From NCBI RefSeq assembly GCF_030272615.1, contig NC_081405.1, positions 25,374,272 through 25,438,271 of the forward strand: a stretch of 64,000 nt of DNA. Reading direction: 5' to 3'. This document shows, one piece after another, positions 1 through 11,300 of the stretch. This DNA comes from Cryptomeria japonica (Eukaryota; Streptophyta; Pinopsida; Cupressales; Cupressaceae). Made by a program: the position numbers and the translations under genes. Every line of letters begins with the position of its first letter. The stretch's first letter is position 1. A model generated the notes under the pieces. That model ran no database searches, had not been told where the DNA came from, and saw nothing but the letters and a program-made list of their open reading frames with translations.

Positions 1-338
1 TTATGACCTCTCTTTCAATAGTACAAGTTCTCAATCATTAGAGCAGGACAAACATACATTCTCCTCTTGCTAAGCAAAAGAGATTACAAGAGCTTCTTGA
101 TCTAATAATAAAAAATCAGATTAATTGATGATGAATGAATTACTATTGTCTCATTATCTAAAGAAGTTACATACATCCAAAGACTTCTCAAAATGAATAA
201 CTTGCATTATTAGAAATAAAATAAAAAACTAAAATAGATTTTACTATGTAATCATGCTACATAAACTAAAAGACTAAATGTATAAAATTATGCAATAATA
301 TTCCAACAACTACATCATTGCCATCTTACAATAGAGAG
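1..338 (-). other. 3' flank / likely 3' UTR of PGK
   Basis: AT-rich sequence immediately downstream of the PGK stop codon (TAA at 339-341 on the minus strand). The proximal part should be 3' UTR. I see no other ORF or element here, and I cannot place the polyadenylation site with confidence. Confidence 0.5.
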
Positions 339-3300
339 TTAATCTTCATCTAAACAAACAACACCAGGAAGGGGTTTGCCTTCCAAAAGCTCCAAGGTGG
401 CACCACCACCTGTGGAAATGTGTGTCATGTTATCAGCCACACCCATCTTCTCCACGGCAGCAACAGAGTCACCTCCACCAATGATGGTGGTCACACCCTT
501 TCCACTCAACTCTGCAACCTTCTTTGCAATTCCCTGCATTAAAAATTCAATGTAAAATCAATCTCCACAGTTATAATTCTAAACGAGGCAGTATGATATC
601 AACACATGAAGGAAAACACAAACCTCTGTTCCAAGAGCAAATTTTTCAAATTCAAAAACTCCCATGGGACCGTTCCAAATGATAGTTTTAGCTGTGTCCA
701 AAGCCCGACTGAATGTTTTGATGGTGAGAGGTCCAATGTCAAGACCTAGCCATCCTTCTGGAATGGCCGATGAGGGAACAATCTGAATGCCAGGTATCAG
801 TTAGCATTTTGTAAGACATTTTATGAGGATAGCTCTAATTTCACAAAATGCATATCACAAACCTTACTGTCTGCATCTGCAGCAAACTTGTCAGCTACAA
901 CAATGTCCCTTGGCAGCAAAAGAGAAACACCTTTCAATTTGGCCTTAGCAATCAATGATGTGGCAAGATCAAGTTTGTCCTCCTCTACAATTGAAGCTCC
1001 AACAGAAAGCCCTTGGGCCTTGTAGAATGTAAAAATCATTCCACCCCCAAGAAGTAGGACATCAATCTTCTCAAGCAGGGACTCAATAACAGCGATTTTA
1101 GAGGAGACCTTAGACCCTCCCACAATTGCAGCAAAAGGTTTCTTAGGAGCAGAAATTGCACCTACTAGATAGTTAAGTTCCTGCCTAACACAGCACTTCA
1201 GTTTACCTTCCAAGCTTGGGCATGGGTTTAAAAGAAAAAAGTAACAAATTGGAACAATACAAGGTATTAAAGGTAAAAGAGTTTCCACAGTCAGGGGTTT
1301 ATAAATTAGGTTGATATGGGTCAGGTTCAAACAACACATTTTGGGTATAGGATTAAAAGCAAAAAGTAACAAATTGGAACAATACAAAGTATTAAAGGTA
1401 AAAGAGTTTCCTTGTTTCCACAGTCAGGGGTTTATAAATTAGGTTGATATGGGTCAGGTTTAAACGACACATTTTAAGTTTTGACTTGTTTAGGTGGTTC
1501 ATTGGAAATCAAACTAATATGTAGATTCTATTGGAGAAGCTAGTGTGATTTCAGATGAACCACCTAAACAAATCAAAGCTTAGACTATGTTGTTTAAACC
1601 AAACTATTAGGTCAGCCTTAAACCACACACACTAAGCAACAAATTAAGCCTAGAGGATGTTAGTCAACTTTGAGTGTTTAACACTTTCAAGTCTAGAAGT
1701 GTATTCTTAGTGTGACAACATACATTAAGCAACATATTAAGCCTAAAAAATATCAATCAACTCTGAGTTTTAACACTTTTAAGTCTAAAAATATAAGCTT
1801 AGTGTGTGTGATTTAAGCTGTTCCAAACTATTGACATGCGAAAAAGCACAATGAAACATCTACTATGAAAGATGATGCTGGAGCTGCTGCAGAGGCTGAT
1901 GAATGGATGATAGGCTGAAATTTCTGTCAGATGAATGAAGTACTTTGATAAGCCTCCATAGTTTTAACTTCTAAGTTCTTCTACTTAAAATGTTTTCCGT
2001 GTTAATTTTTAGGACTGTCTAAGTGGTGTTTTGTTCTTGTTTCTTGAACTCTTACGACTCTGATAACAATTTGATCATTTCTATATGATGTAAGTGTTGG
2101 GTATATGAAGCCCAACAGTCACATGGCTGTTTGTCTTCCCCAAAAGACACTTCATTTCATAGTTGATATGTTTATATAAATGGCTGTCTTTGAGAAAGAA
2201 TGAGATTTTTCTGAAGAGACCGTATTTCAGCAAGAGGAAAGTGATGGGAAGCTCCTAACTAAGGACTCTTTCCTCACAAAAATGTATGCCTTGTTGATAG
2301 GAAAGTCTTTCTTTGGTGGAAAGAATCCACAAGAGGATTCAGGGTGCCTGGAGATTGAATATCCCAGGAGTGCAGGGATTATAGAGCTCACGGAGGCGGG
2401 AGAGAGCCTCTGGCTCAAGGCTGCGCAAGATCTAGAAGACTTCGGAAAGGCTGAGGATAAGGTCTTTGAGGAAAATGAATTTCAAAAAGAACAAAAGAGT
2501 GATGATTTATTGCTCCAGATTGCAGAAATAGAGGCGGAGTGGAATGCATTGATTGCAGGTACTGCACAAGTTTCTGCCCAAAATACAACAAATTCATTCA
2601 GTGAGGCAACCGTGAGAATTGGGAGTGATGTTTGTAGGCTATTCACACCTGTACAAGAGTTTTATATTTGGGTATTAAAATCTGATAATGGTGATCTTCT
2701 AGATATTCTATTACGGGGGAGCACAAAAGCAAGTGACTTTGACGGAGGAGTGTATTATGCATCTATTGATAGTAGTGTTCCTGATTATGGATTGCCGGAT
2801 GAAGTAGTTAGAGAATATGTTTTTAACTCTTATCTGACTTGGAGAAGATTAATTCGCATTGTTCATGAACAGAGTTTGGCGATATTAAAATCTTCTCAAG
2901 AGTTGGTTGTAGTATGAGCCTTGGAATGGAGATGCAGGGAATGTTACAGGCTGTGTCGGTTGGACTTCACGGGGGAGATTGTTGGGTATATGAAGCCCAA
3001 CAGTCACATGGCTGTTTGTCTTCCCCATAAGACACTTCATTTCATATTTGATATGTTTATATGATGTACTGTGTAATTGGATATTGGTTAATAAGAATTC
3101 TCCCTGCGTTTCTGGTGGACGTAGCCACTTAGTGGCGAACCACATTAATCTAGTGTCTTGAGTTCTTTGTTGTGTCTATTATTCTTTCTGCTGTTTTCTG
3201 TTCATTATTATGTGTTTTCTTTGCTCGTTTTTAAACTAATAGTAAGAGACCTGAGAACCTGGTTTCCCTCCTCAATCTATCAACAATGAAACATCTACTA

Positions 3301-4980
3301 TCTACTTTATCTCAATCATGAAAAATGCAATGCTAAAGGAGAGATTTAGGATACCCATTATGTTTGTCTATATCTCCTAGTTGCAGAACAATGGCATGGA
3401 ATTCGGTCAACTTAGTGAAAACAGGTAGTACAAGAAATATCTTACTTTTTGCATGAGAAAACCAGCAACAGATGGTTTGAGGTATTTAGTGACACCCACT
3501 GTGGACGCATGTGCTCTATGAGCTGTTCCAAAAGCATCATTTACATAGAGATCTGCAAGAGATGCCAGCTGCTTTGCAAATGGAGGAGCATTTGCCTCCT
3601 CCTCCTTTCTAAATCGAACATTCTCAAGAAGCAATACTCCTCCTTCAGGAAGAGATTCCACCAGCTTTTCAACTTCAGGACCAACACAGTCATTGGCCTT
3701 CAGTACCTGAGCAAGCAAGAAGTTTGCCCTTTTCAGATTTGAGTTCTGTTCTTACAAACAGAGCAGGATATTGCAAATTAATTTAATAACATCTATACCT
3801 CATGATTAAGCAATTCTGATAACCTTCCCACAAGAGGGGTCAAGCTGTATTTTAGAGTAATACCCTTAGGCCGACCCTGCACAGCAGAAAAGTTAAGACT
3901 GAAAATAAATTGAGAAAAAACTTGAAACCCATTCAATTAAATCAATAGAAGATTGGGCAGTTAAAATGATTTTGGTTAAAACAGTACATAATTGTGCTTA
4001 ATTTTTGGTAAAAATTGAGTAAGATTATTTTTTTGATGTTTCGGATCAAACTACATGATCATCATTAAATAAATTGAGAAAAAACCTGAAACCCATTCAA
4101 TTAAATTAATAGGAGATTGGACAGTTAAAATGATTTTGGCTAAAACAGTACATAATTGTGCTTAATTTGTGATAAAAGTTGAATGAATTTATTTTCTTAA
4201 TGTTTCGGATAAAAATACATGAACCACCATGTAAACTGAAACACCAATGAAATAAACTCACCATGAGTTAAATACAATGAAATAAACTTACCATGAGTTA
4301 AATGCAATTGCGTTATGAACTCAAAAATCATATGTTTGTTAAATACAATTACGTTATGAACTCAAAAATTATATGTTTATAATAAAACAGTACGTTTTAA
4401 GTTTTAATTTGTTACAGTAATTCATTTGAAATCATATAAATAGGTGGGTCTTTTGAAAGAACTAGTGTAATTCAAGTTGATCCACTTAAACAAATTGACA
4501 GTTAGAATGTGCTGTTTAACCATACTGAAAGAATTTGAATACATACTTTGTCAGGTCAGCAAGCAAGAGTATTTACAGCTGAAAGCAGATTGATTTTTAG
4601 AAGCTTTTGGGGAAGAGATTTACCAGATGAGAACAGAGTATAATCTTAGCACCATGAACCATTAAGTATTTGATGGTGGGAATGGCAGCTCTTATGCGTG
4701 TATCATCTGTAATGTTTCTAGATGAATCCAGTGGAACATTGAGATCAACACGAACCAAAACGCGCCTCCCCTTCAAATCCTTCTCACCAAGTTCACCCAC
4801 ACTCTTCTTTCTGATCGCCATAATCGCTGCAAGTGCTTTGCTCTGCATGCCCACAAGTTGAGGTGATTTATAAGGCTTACAATTGGCATGGGAAAATATC
4901 GAGGTTGGCTTCGTAAAATATGGCGGAGGTACAGATCTTAAAGCAGCTTTGTCGATGAGTGCCTTAGTGGCTTCCGCCAT
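339..4980 (-). CDS. PGK: Phosphoglycerate kinase, six exons, probably plastid-targeted
   Basis: Catalyses reversible phosphoryl transfer between 1,3-bisphosphoglycerate and ADP, or 3-phosphoglycerate and ATP (glycolysis, Calvin cycle). Exons in coding order are 4624-4980, 3799-3876, 3446-3706, 863-1180, 624-782 and 339-533. All five introns (747, 92, 2265, 80 and 90 bp) are GT-AG and phase 0, giving 119+26+87+106+53+64 = 455 codons. Family landmarks are present: RVDLNVPLD in exon 1, CSHL/GRPKG across intron 1, LLLENVRF and [13 protein letters not shown] in exon 3, [10 protein letters not shown] in exon 4, [14 protein letters not shown] in exon 5 and GGGDSVAA with [14 protein letters not shown] in exon 6. 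The start at 4980 is the first Met after an in-frame TAG eight codons upstream. Relative to cytosolic PGK (about 401 residues) there are roughly 54 extra N-terminal residues, rich in Ser, Pro, Lys and Ala, before [12 protein letters not shown] infer a transit peptide. The frame is intact. Targeting is the main uncertainty. Confidence 0.95.
1215..1475. repeat. Imperfect tandem duplication (about 130 bp x 2) in PGK intron 3
   Basis: The block containing 'aacaaattggaacaatac' and 'ggggtttataaattaggt' occurs at about 1215-1340 and again at about 1342-1475, with a small indel. The second copy runs directly into the foldback element at 1457. The first copy contains a degenerate start of the same foldback arm (near 1322-1342), so the duplication probably arose with or after that element. 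Confidence 0.8.
1457..1600. mobile_element. Foldback MITE-like element, copy 1 (PGK intron 3)
   Basis: The 144-bp segment is almost entirely inverted repeat. The left arm begins ggtttaaac and contains gacttgtttaggtggttca; the right arm contains tgaaccacctaaacaaatc and ends gtttaaacc. It has no coding capacity. Two diverged relatives lie at 4383-4521 and 5231-5372, all within 4 kb around the PGK gene. I see no convincing target-site duplication, so the superfamily is open. Confidence 0.75.
1609..1822. mobile_element. MITE with 10-bp flanking direct repeats (PGK intron 3)
   Basis: The ends are inverted: cagccttaaaccacacacac at 1613 and gtgtgtgtgatttaagctg ending at 1820. The direct repeat ccaaactatt flanks the element at 1599-1608 and 1823-1832. 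Internally there is a diverged direct duplication (about 1625-1720 and 1722-1815, around 'aagcctaaaaaatatcaatc'). An 8-10 bp duplication is typical of hAT or Mutator-type MITEs, but no transposase is present to decide between them. Confidence 0.7.
2095..2175 (+). repeat. Truncated 5' LTR of a copia-like element
   Basis: It begins tgttgggtatatgaagccca and matches the start of the LTR at 2980 for about 81 bp with only a few differences, ending near gatatgtttatat. After that the two diverge completely. No primer-binding site follows it. Confidence 0.8.
2204..2917 (+). CDS. Unidentified ORF inside the intronic insertion
   Basis: I do not recognise the product. The frame is open from 2204, just after a TGA; the first Met is at 2282, giving 211 residues to the stop at 2915-2917. 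The 26 codons upstream of that Met look equally coding (acidic and hydrophilic), so the fragment may be a captured exon rather than a complete gene. The protein is acidic, with Glu-rich helical stretches at residues 35-85 and a C-terminal part containing [12 protein letters not shown] and [14 protein letters not shown]. No zinc knuckle, protease or RT motif is present, so it does not look like gag or pol. It lies 62 bp upstream of the 3' LTR. It may be host sequence picked up by the element. Confidence 0.5.
   Translation, partial: DFSEETVFQQEESDGKLLTKDSFLTKMYALLIGKSFFGGKNPQEDSGCLEIEYPRSAGIIELTEAGESLWLKAAQDLEDFGKAEDKVFEENEFQKEQKSDDLLLQIAEIEAEWNALIAGTAQVSAQNTTNSFSEATVRIGSDVCRLFTPVQEFYIWVLKSDNGDLLDILLRGSTKASDFDGGVYYASIDSSVPDYGLPDEVVREYVFNSYLTWRRLIRIVHEQSLAILKSSQELVVV
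2980..3285 (+). repeat. Complete LTR (306 bp), copia-like
   Basis: Starts tgttgggtata and ends ctatcaaca (TG...CA). It is preceded by the purine tract gggggagat (2971-2979), a standard plus-strand primer, which marks it as a 3' LTR on the plus strand. No 5-bp duplication matches the start at 2095 (gtaag before, atgaa after). Confidence 0.8.
3907..4235. repeat. Tandem duplication (about 165 bp x 2) in PGK intron 1
   Basis: Blocks at about 3907-4072 and 4074-4235 share aattgagaaaaaac, tgaaacccattcaattaaat, aaaacagtacataattgtgc and atgtttcgga. Divergence is modest. No coding content. It doubles the length of intron 1 and does not touch a splice site. Confidence 0.8.
4383..4521. mobile_element. 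Foldback MITE-like element, copy 2 (PGK intron 1)
   Basis: Left arm taaaacagtacgttttaag through ttcatttgaaatc; right arm gttgatccacttaaacaaat to gctgtttaac. It is a diverged relative of the element at 1457-1600, with the same layout and no ORF. Confidence 0.65.
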
Positions 4981-5230
4981 TGATGGTTTCTGTGAGGTTT
5001 CCTATGTAAAACTATGCTAAGGTGGCTCCAGTGGAGTATTATCCCAAGGTTTAAACAGCTAACGTCAAGGGTCATAATTTGATTGTGGGTTTGGCATTGC
5101 AGGAGATTCTATTTTGTCAACACATCTTAAATTATCAGAACAGATAAAAAATTATAAGCAGGAGATTTTCTAGTTTATCAATCTTTTAACAATCTATATA
5201 GTAAATTATTATAGCAAATAATTTTTATTT
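4981..5230 (-). promoter_or_regulatory. PGK upstream region
   Basis: About 250 bp between the PGK start codon and the next foldback element. It should contain the 5' UTR and core promoter, but I can identify no convincing TATA box or conserved plant cis-element by eye. Confidence 0.3.
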
Positions 5231-5372
5231 TTTAAAAACAATATATTTTAAGTTTTGACTTGTTTAAATGATTTATTTTAAATCATAGTAATAGATGAGT
5301 TTATTATAGAAACTACTTCAATTTCAAATGAGCTATCTAAACATGTAAAAGCTTACAATGTAATATTTAAAC
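5231..5372. mobile_element. Foldback MITE-like element, copy 3 (upstream of PGK)
   Basis: Left arm tttaaaaacaatatattttaag and gttttgacttgtttaaatg; right arm gagctatctaaacatgtaaa and atatttaaac. It is the most diverged of the three foldback copies. It sits about 250 bp upstream of the PGK start codon, where it could affect promoter structure. Confidence 0.55.
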
Positions 5373-8300
5373 TTACTCATAAAAAATGATGTTCAAACAA
5401 GAAGCCAACCTCATGAAAATCACACATTTGAAATTCATAATGCACATCTTTGGAGAGCTTTAAAATAGTCTATTTTTTACTCCACTTTATATTGTTTTTT
5501 CTTTCCCTAAGGCAAAATGTTACAAATATGGGAGAAAGAGCATTACCATGTGTAATGTCACATCCTTTGTGGTTAGGGGCTATTTTAGATGAAATAAACT
5601 CATCTTACAAATATATCGAATATTAATGAATGAATAAATTGTCTAAATATAAATAAATAATATATATATGGTTTATTAGAATATGTTATAATGGATATGA
5701 AAGATGAAAAAAAGAAGAGAAGATATACTTAGTTAATTTATATGTATCTTGTTGTCTTTGAAATTGTTTGATCTATTTGAGTTATGTGGACAAGGTATTA
5801 GATCTAAAACCACAAAGATGTGTAGATTGTTGTGGTCTAAATAGACTTTAGGGTTTTTATGATTACTGACAAAATCACATTCATAATTCTATTTGACCTT
5901 TGCAATTGCATCTTATAGGCATGATCCCATCCTTTATACTCACCAACCTAAAAAAAATATTCACTTGTGCATGATATATGTATGAATTCACACAATGTAA
6001 AATTGATTATTACCTTTGAGAGGACTCTACTATGCAATGATTGTACTTTGAAAGTTTCCTTATGTGATATAGGAGCATTAGGGTCCATGGGAAATCTTGC
6101 ATCACCCAAAAACATAATCAAAGTTGGCCAAGAGAATTTTTATTAAAGTGTGATTTTTCAAAGAAATGGAAAGATTGGAAAAGTCAAAGAGATCAATAGA
6201 CTTTTCTAATCATTGTTCCAACTAACTTTAGAAGGAATATAAAACTTGGTTTCATCTTTGGTAGTAGCCTATTTCTTCTTTGGCTAAATCTTCACTTTGA
6301 TAGAACCTTGTGTAATCTTTGGTAATAAAGCAACTATAGTAGCATTTGGGTTGACTTCAGTAGTAAGGAAACAATTGACAATTGACAACTTGATGATTCA
6401 TGACAATGTTGACTCTAGTGGACACCTAACATTGAATTTTGTCTAGATCAATTCATTATACATCTCCAATTTATCAATATGGGTCTTTTGATATTATTGG
6501 TTGCTTGATTTCTTATTAGTGTTTTCTTAACACATGACATGCATTCAAGCGAGACATTTAGGGTCCATGAAGGAGTGTGATATTTTAGATTTTCACATTT
6601 TGGTGGTTGTCTACCTTCTTGTAAGGCCATGGATTTGATTTCCTATTCAAGTGGTGTTTTGGCTTCAACAACCATCTTTTGTTAGCTATTCTTCTTGGTC
6701 ACTATAGTTCATTTTCTTTGGCCTAACAATTGTTATAATTTTATGAGTAAATATTTTCCTCTTAGTGTGGTTTGTTGTCATCCTTGCATGTCATTGAGTC
6801 CTAGCTATGAGTCCTAGCTATAAGATAATTGTTAACCTTGAAGAAAAATAGAACATTTGAGCAAGAAGAAGTGGAAATGATTGGATAATTTAATTGGCGA
6901 CTCAAAAATAAAACCATTGATCTCATTGGATAAAGGCAATGAATGGGGGGAAGCAAATTAGAAGAAATAGGTGTAAGAGAGAGAGGGGAAACACGAGAGT
7001 GGGATCCAAAAGAGACCATTAAGTTATTTTCTCAAGAAAGGAAGTTAAGGTGAGGCTTACTATGTTAGATAGAGAAGCAATAGGGAAAATCCCTCACTAG
7101 GAAAGATCCTCTATTTAGGGTAATGTAATCCTTTTGTTAATTTCTATACGTGTAATGAGTTCAAGATCCTTGTTAACTTCTTGTTAGCCCAGATATAGAT
7201 TTTTAGATGATCTAATGAACCTATAAAATCTTTTTATTTCACTTGGCATATGTTTTTTTTTTTGATGTGTGTGGATATTAGGTTTAGGAGGTTGTTTAAT
7301 TGACTCCCGATATAGACTACATTAGATGGTATTAGAGTGACATTTTCCCCATTGGGATATGTCTTGAGAGTCTCTAGTGGATTTGTTGTAGGTTTGAGGA
7401 ATTATTGTAATTACAAAAAGCTATGCGAGGGGGGCATCACTTGGTTTTAGACATTATCCTTTCAAACTTGTGTCTTGTATGGCTTTGGTAAATTTATTGC
7501 AGGTGTGATAAATTATTGCAATTATATTTATTGGTGAGAGGAAATGATATCAAATAGGGTGCATCTTATATTAGAATATATTTTAGTATTAGGTAAAATA
7601 TTTAAGAGTGAACTCTCCATTGAGTTGATAATGGGTAGAGGAAGTTTTGATATTCTTCAAGATCTTTTAATGGAAGTATTGGGCATAGGGTATGTGCATC
7701 TTTTATGAAAGGAAAACTAGTTGTGGGTAAATGGGTGTGTGAGAGTGTTTGGTAAAGAAGAATTTGGATGGTATAAAGGAGGTACATGTCACAATTGCAA
7801 TAATAAAGAGGATAGAAAGGTGACACAGGAGCATCTAGGGGGTCAGGCAATCCTGCACACCCAAAAATATTTCATTTTTATGCATTGTTGGAATTTTGGC
7901 TTTTCTGTCACGAAGGATTGCACCTTGAATGTTATGATTTGAAGCTCAACAATCTCATGCAACATGGAAACACCTCCGAGCCTATGGGTTGCTCATAACG
8001 AAAGCGAATCTCCAGATTCTAGGCTAGATCCCTTTAGAATACCTCCTAACATTGAACTAAACTTGATTGGAAAAGGGATAGGGATATTGCTTGAATTGAA
8101 AACTATAGCTAACAAGAGGTGATTCACCTAAAATTGTGACCATATTTGTTGTCCTAAACTCATAATGATGCTAAAAAATCAGCTCTACTCTATGCACAAC
8201 TTAGTTTTTACTCAAATCAAACAATAGTGTTTCATAAGAAGATTGTTTTTTAGGTTCTTGAAAGAAAACTAAATGCTTTCACAACTAAAATAACTAAATA

Positions 8301-11300
8301 TTTCGATACAACTTATAACCTACTTGAATTTTGAATATTCCATATCAAGGTGTATAAATAAAACATAATTCAAGGATTCTATATATCAAATCACAAAAAC
8401 TACATCAAAATCATTCCTCAATCACACAAAACACAGAGTTGAGAAGGCAAAACTTGAACTGCTTTTATTGATATAAAGGAGTTTCTCTTACAAACATGGA
8501 TCTAAAAAATGCTTCTAAATTTAAAAAATCTGAGTTACAAAGTTGTTTTTAAGCTTGAAAGAGCTTCAAGAGCTATAATAAAAGCTAAAAGAAAGCAAGA
8601 ACTAGAGAAAAGAGAGAAGAAAAGATGACTTTATAGAAGAGAGGGGCTTCTTTGGAAATGAGGTCAAATTCCAACTCTTCATCCTCGAACTCAGCTTGAA
8701 CTGTTGTTCTTTATTCTTGTTTTCATCTCCATCTTGCATGATTGTAGCTCCTTGGGGATGAATTTGAAGAAAAGGCATGCAAAAGGGGTGTTAGAAATGC
8801 ACTGAACTGCTGCTTTATGGGTCCAAAAGTTGTCTCAACTAGAGTATAACCCATGTGGGGTACTTGACTGAGGTCTAACTACTACAAATTCCTTCAAAAT
8901 TCCCGTTTTCTGGGCCCAAATTGATGAATGAATAAAAATCAACCTCTTGCCTCCTTCACTGACTCTTGAACTAATTGTATGAACTGTTGGTATAAGATTT
9001 CAAACTGATTGCTTTTTCATTAGTAGACTATGATCCTTGACTGTATTTTCCTTTCTTGTTGCTTAGGATAGTCTCATTCACTATTGTTTCTGTTAAAATC
9101 ACTTTGAATGTGCCCTGCTCTTACAATATAATCTATCATCGTTTTACTTTTACTAACACAAATCCATCCATAATGATTGTCATTTCTTTGATATGTCCTT
9201 ACTGTTAGCTTCCATCTTATCTCTGATTGCTTGAGGTTCTTATGAAGGTTCCTCTCTCAATATGAAGTTTGGATCATATTACCTCGTACCAATCATACAA
9301 AATTTTGAGCAATGTTGTATGGTATATATCAAACTTCATCTCTTCTTAAAAGTGATATGAAACCCTTACACACATTTGGCTCATGCATTTCTCCTATGAC
9401 TGAAAACCTTACTTATTACTGTTAAGACTGCGTTAACCTTTGTACTGGATTGTCATTGTGTTGGTACAGACTTAATGGCATTTGGTGTTGTTTCCCCTCT
9501 TGGACAAAAGGACTATCACAACAAATCCCTTACCTTCTGTTAAAGTTCAATCCATTGATCTTCTCTGCTGCTTTTGACAATGTTATCTAACATTAGACTG
9601 CTCTTTGACATCACTGTCTTGAATAGGGTCCTTATCTTTATGGCTTTTTGTTGTTTTCCAAGGTCCTTTTGTGCCTTAGAACTATCACAAAGGTTGACTT
9701 TGACATCATTGTCTTGATTCTTCATTGCTTTATGAATGTCTTAAAATCACTATTTTGATAGTATTATCTTATTTTGAGGCTACAACAAAGTCTTTACCAA
9801 GGTTTTTTTTTTCATTTCATCCTCATTCATAATTTATGGAGTGACTATCAAAGTTCTTATTTTCACTGTATTTTCTGAGTTTGACTGTCTTTGAAGATGT
9901 ACTATCCTTACTACTGTTCTAACTCGATCCCACATGCTTTTGACTGCAAAATTAACCACTTGACTATTATTTCTTCATCATTGATGCTCAAGACACTTTG
10001 TTGGAGGATAAAATAATGAACACCAACATGGCTTGTAATACTATCTTCTAGTTCTTCATTGCAATGGACTGCAACCTTTAGATGGTAGAGATTTGTTATG
10101 TTTGTATTGACCAAAATACATGATCAAAGGCATTCCCTCACTGCTTTGAGCCTAATAAGAGATTATAATAGCCTTTTTTTTCGACACTGTATTCCCTTTT
10201 TAGAGCTTTACTTTTCTTAGCTATCACAACCTCCTCTCTATAACGACATTTATTGTTATGCTTATGTTCACTAATCTCTATAACATTCTTAATACCTTAC
10301 GATTGTCACCATGCTCTTTGCTGAGACTGTCTTATCATTTTCTCACATATATGGATGCTAAAAGTGATGCTCTCGGATATACTTTACTTAACTTGAATGC
10401 CTTAGACAACATTCTTCATCACTTTGTGTCCATAGCTTTGTCCTTTTGTTGTTGACAAGATTCTCTATTTCAGACTTGGGATTTTGACCCTTCTTGTCCA
10501 TTATACCCTAGCCATACAGTTTTGGTCCTTTGAGTTGATGTTATGATATGTCCTTATGTATATAGGCCTGTTACGGAGTTTGTTACATATCTCAATGCCC
10601 TATGCAAAATTTTGACATCTTCAACTTCTACTGGGGGTGAGAGCATTTTGATTTTACATTAACTATCACAGCCATATGAGCTATATTTAACATCTCTATT
10701 GAACATTACTCTCTGAGATGATAACACAAGATTTGTCCTTCTCTTACACTCACATAGATTAAAAGGAAAAGAAAACATCCAACACAAGGCTATGCAATCT
10801 TTTCAAAAAACATAAGTAAGGGCTTCCTTGTAAAAGAAATATCAAACTTATTGCAATATTCACTCGTGCACTTGACCGATGCATGTTTTTTTATCCCTTC
10901 AAGACTTCCTTTGTGCATGCAATGTGAAGTCTTCTTCTTCAACGTGGCTGCAACCAGTTGTTCCTCTCTATTTCCCTTGTTCATGGTGGCAAAGACTAAC
11001 ATGCAAATTGCTTGTTGAGAGTAAAATCTAAGTGTAAAACCCCTAAGCCTGACCTAATTCCACGTTGAAATAGAAAACATGATAACCTCTCCTTGACATA
11101 CAACGTGGAGTATAACATGAGAGGGGAAAATTTGACTTTAAGTCTTAATTCAATATAATATCCCTCTCTTTTGAACTCCAATTCCATCCAAATGTGTGGC
11201 TTTTATTTTGGACAGGTTTAAGACTCTTTTGACACAACGAAGAAATAAATGTTGTAACTATTTACTCCTTGAAACTTTAGAAACAACAAAAGGTAATTAA

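Larger units (their letters stand above)
1867..3285 (+). mobile_element. Chimeric retro-insertion in PGK intron 3
   Basis: The direct repeat acaatgaaacatctactat (19 bp) flanks the insertion at 1848-1866 and 3283-3301; its first three bases, aca, coincide with the LTR end. In order it contains: (1) 1867-2094, which reads like the tail of an open frame (Asp/Ala/Glu-rich codons, ending before TGA at about 1915) followed by 3'-UTR-like DNA; (2) 2095-2175, the first 81 bp of an LTR; (3) an ORF at 2204-2917; (4) a polypurine tract and a full LTR, 2980-3285. The 16-19 bp duplication is far longer than the 5 bp made by LTR-element integrase. No poly(A) tail is visible. The orientation is opposite to PGK. 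Confidence 0.65.

Noticed and set aside
821-1387. 188-codon ORF as an independent gene
   Set aside because: It is PGK exon 4 (863-1180) read through into flanking intron sequence.
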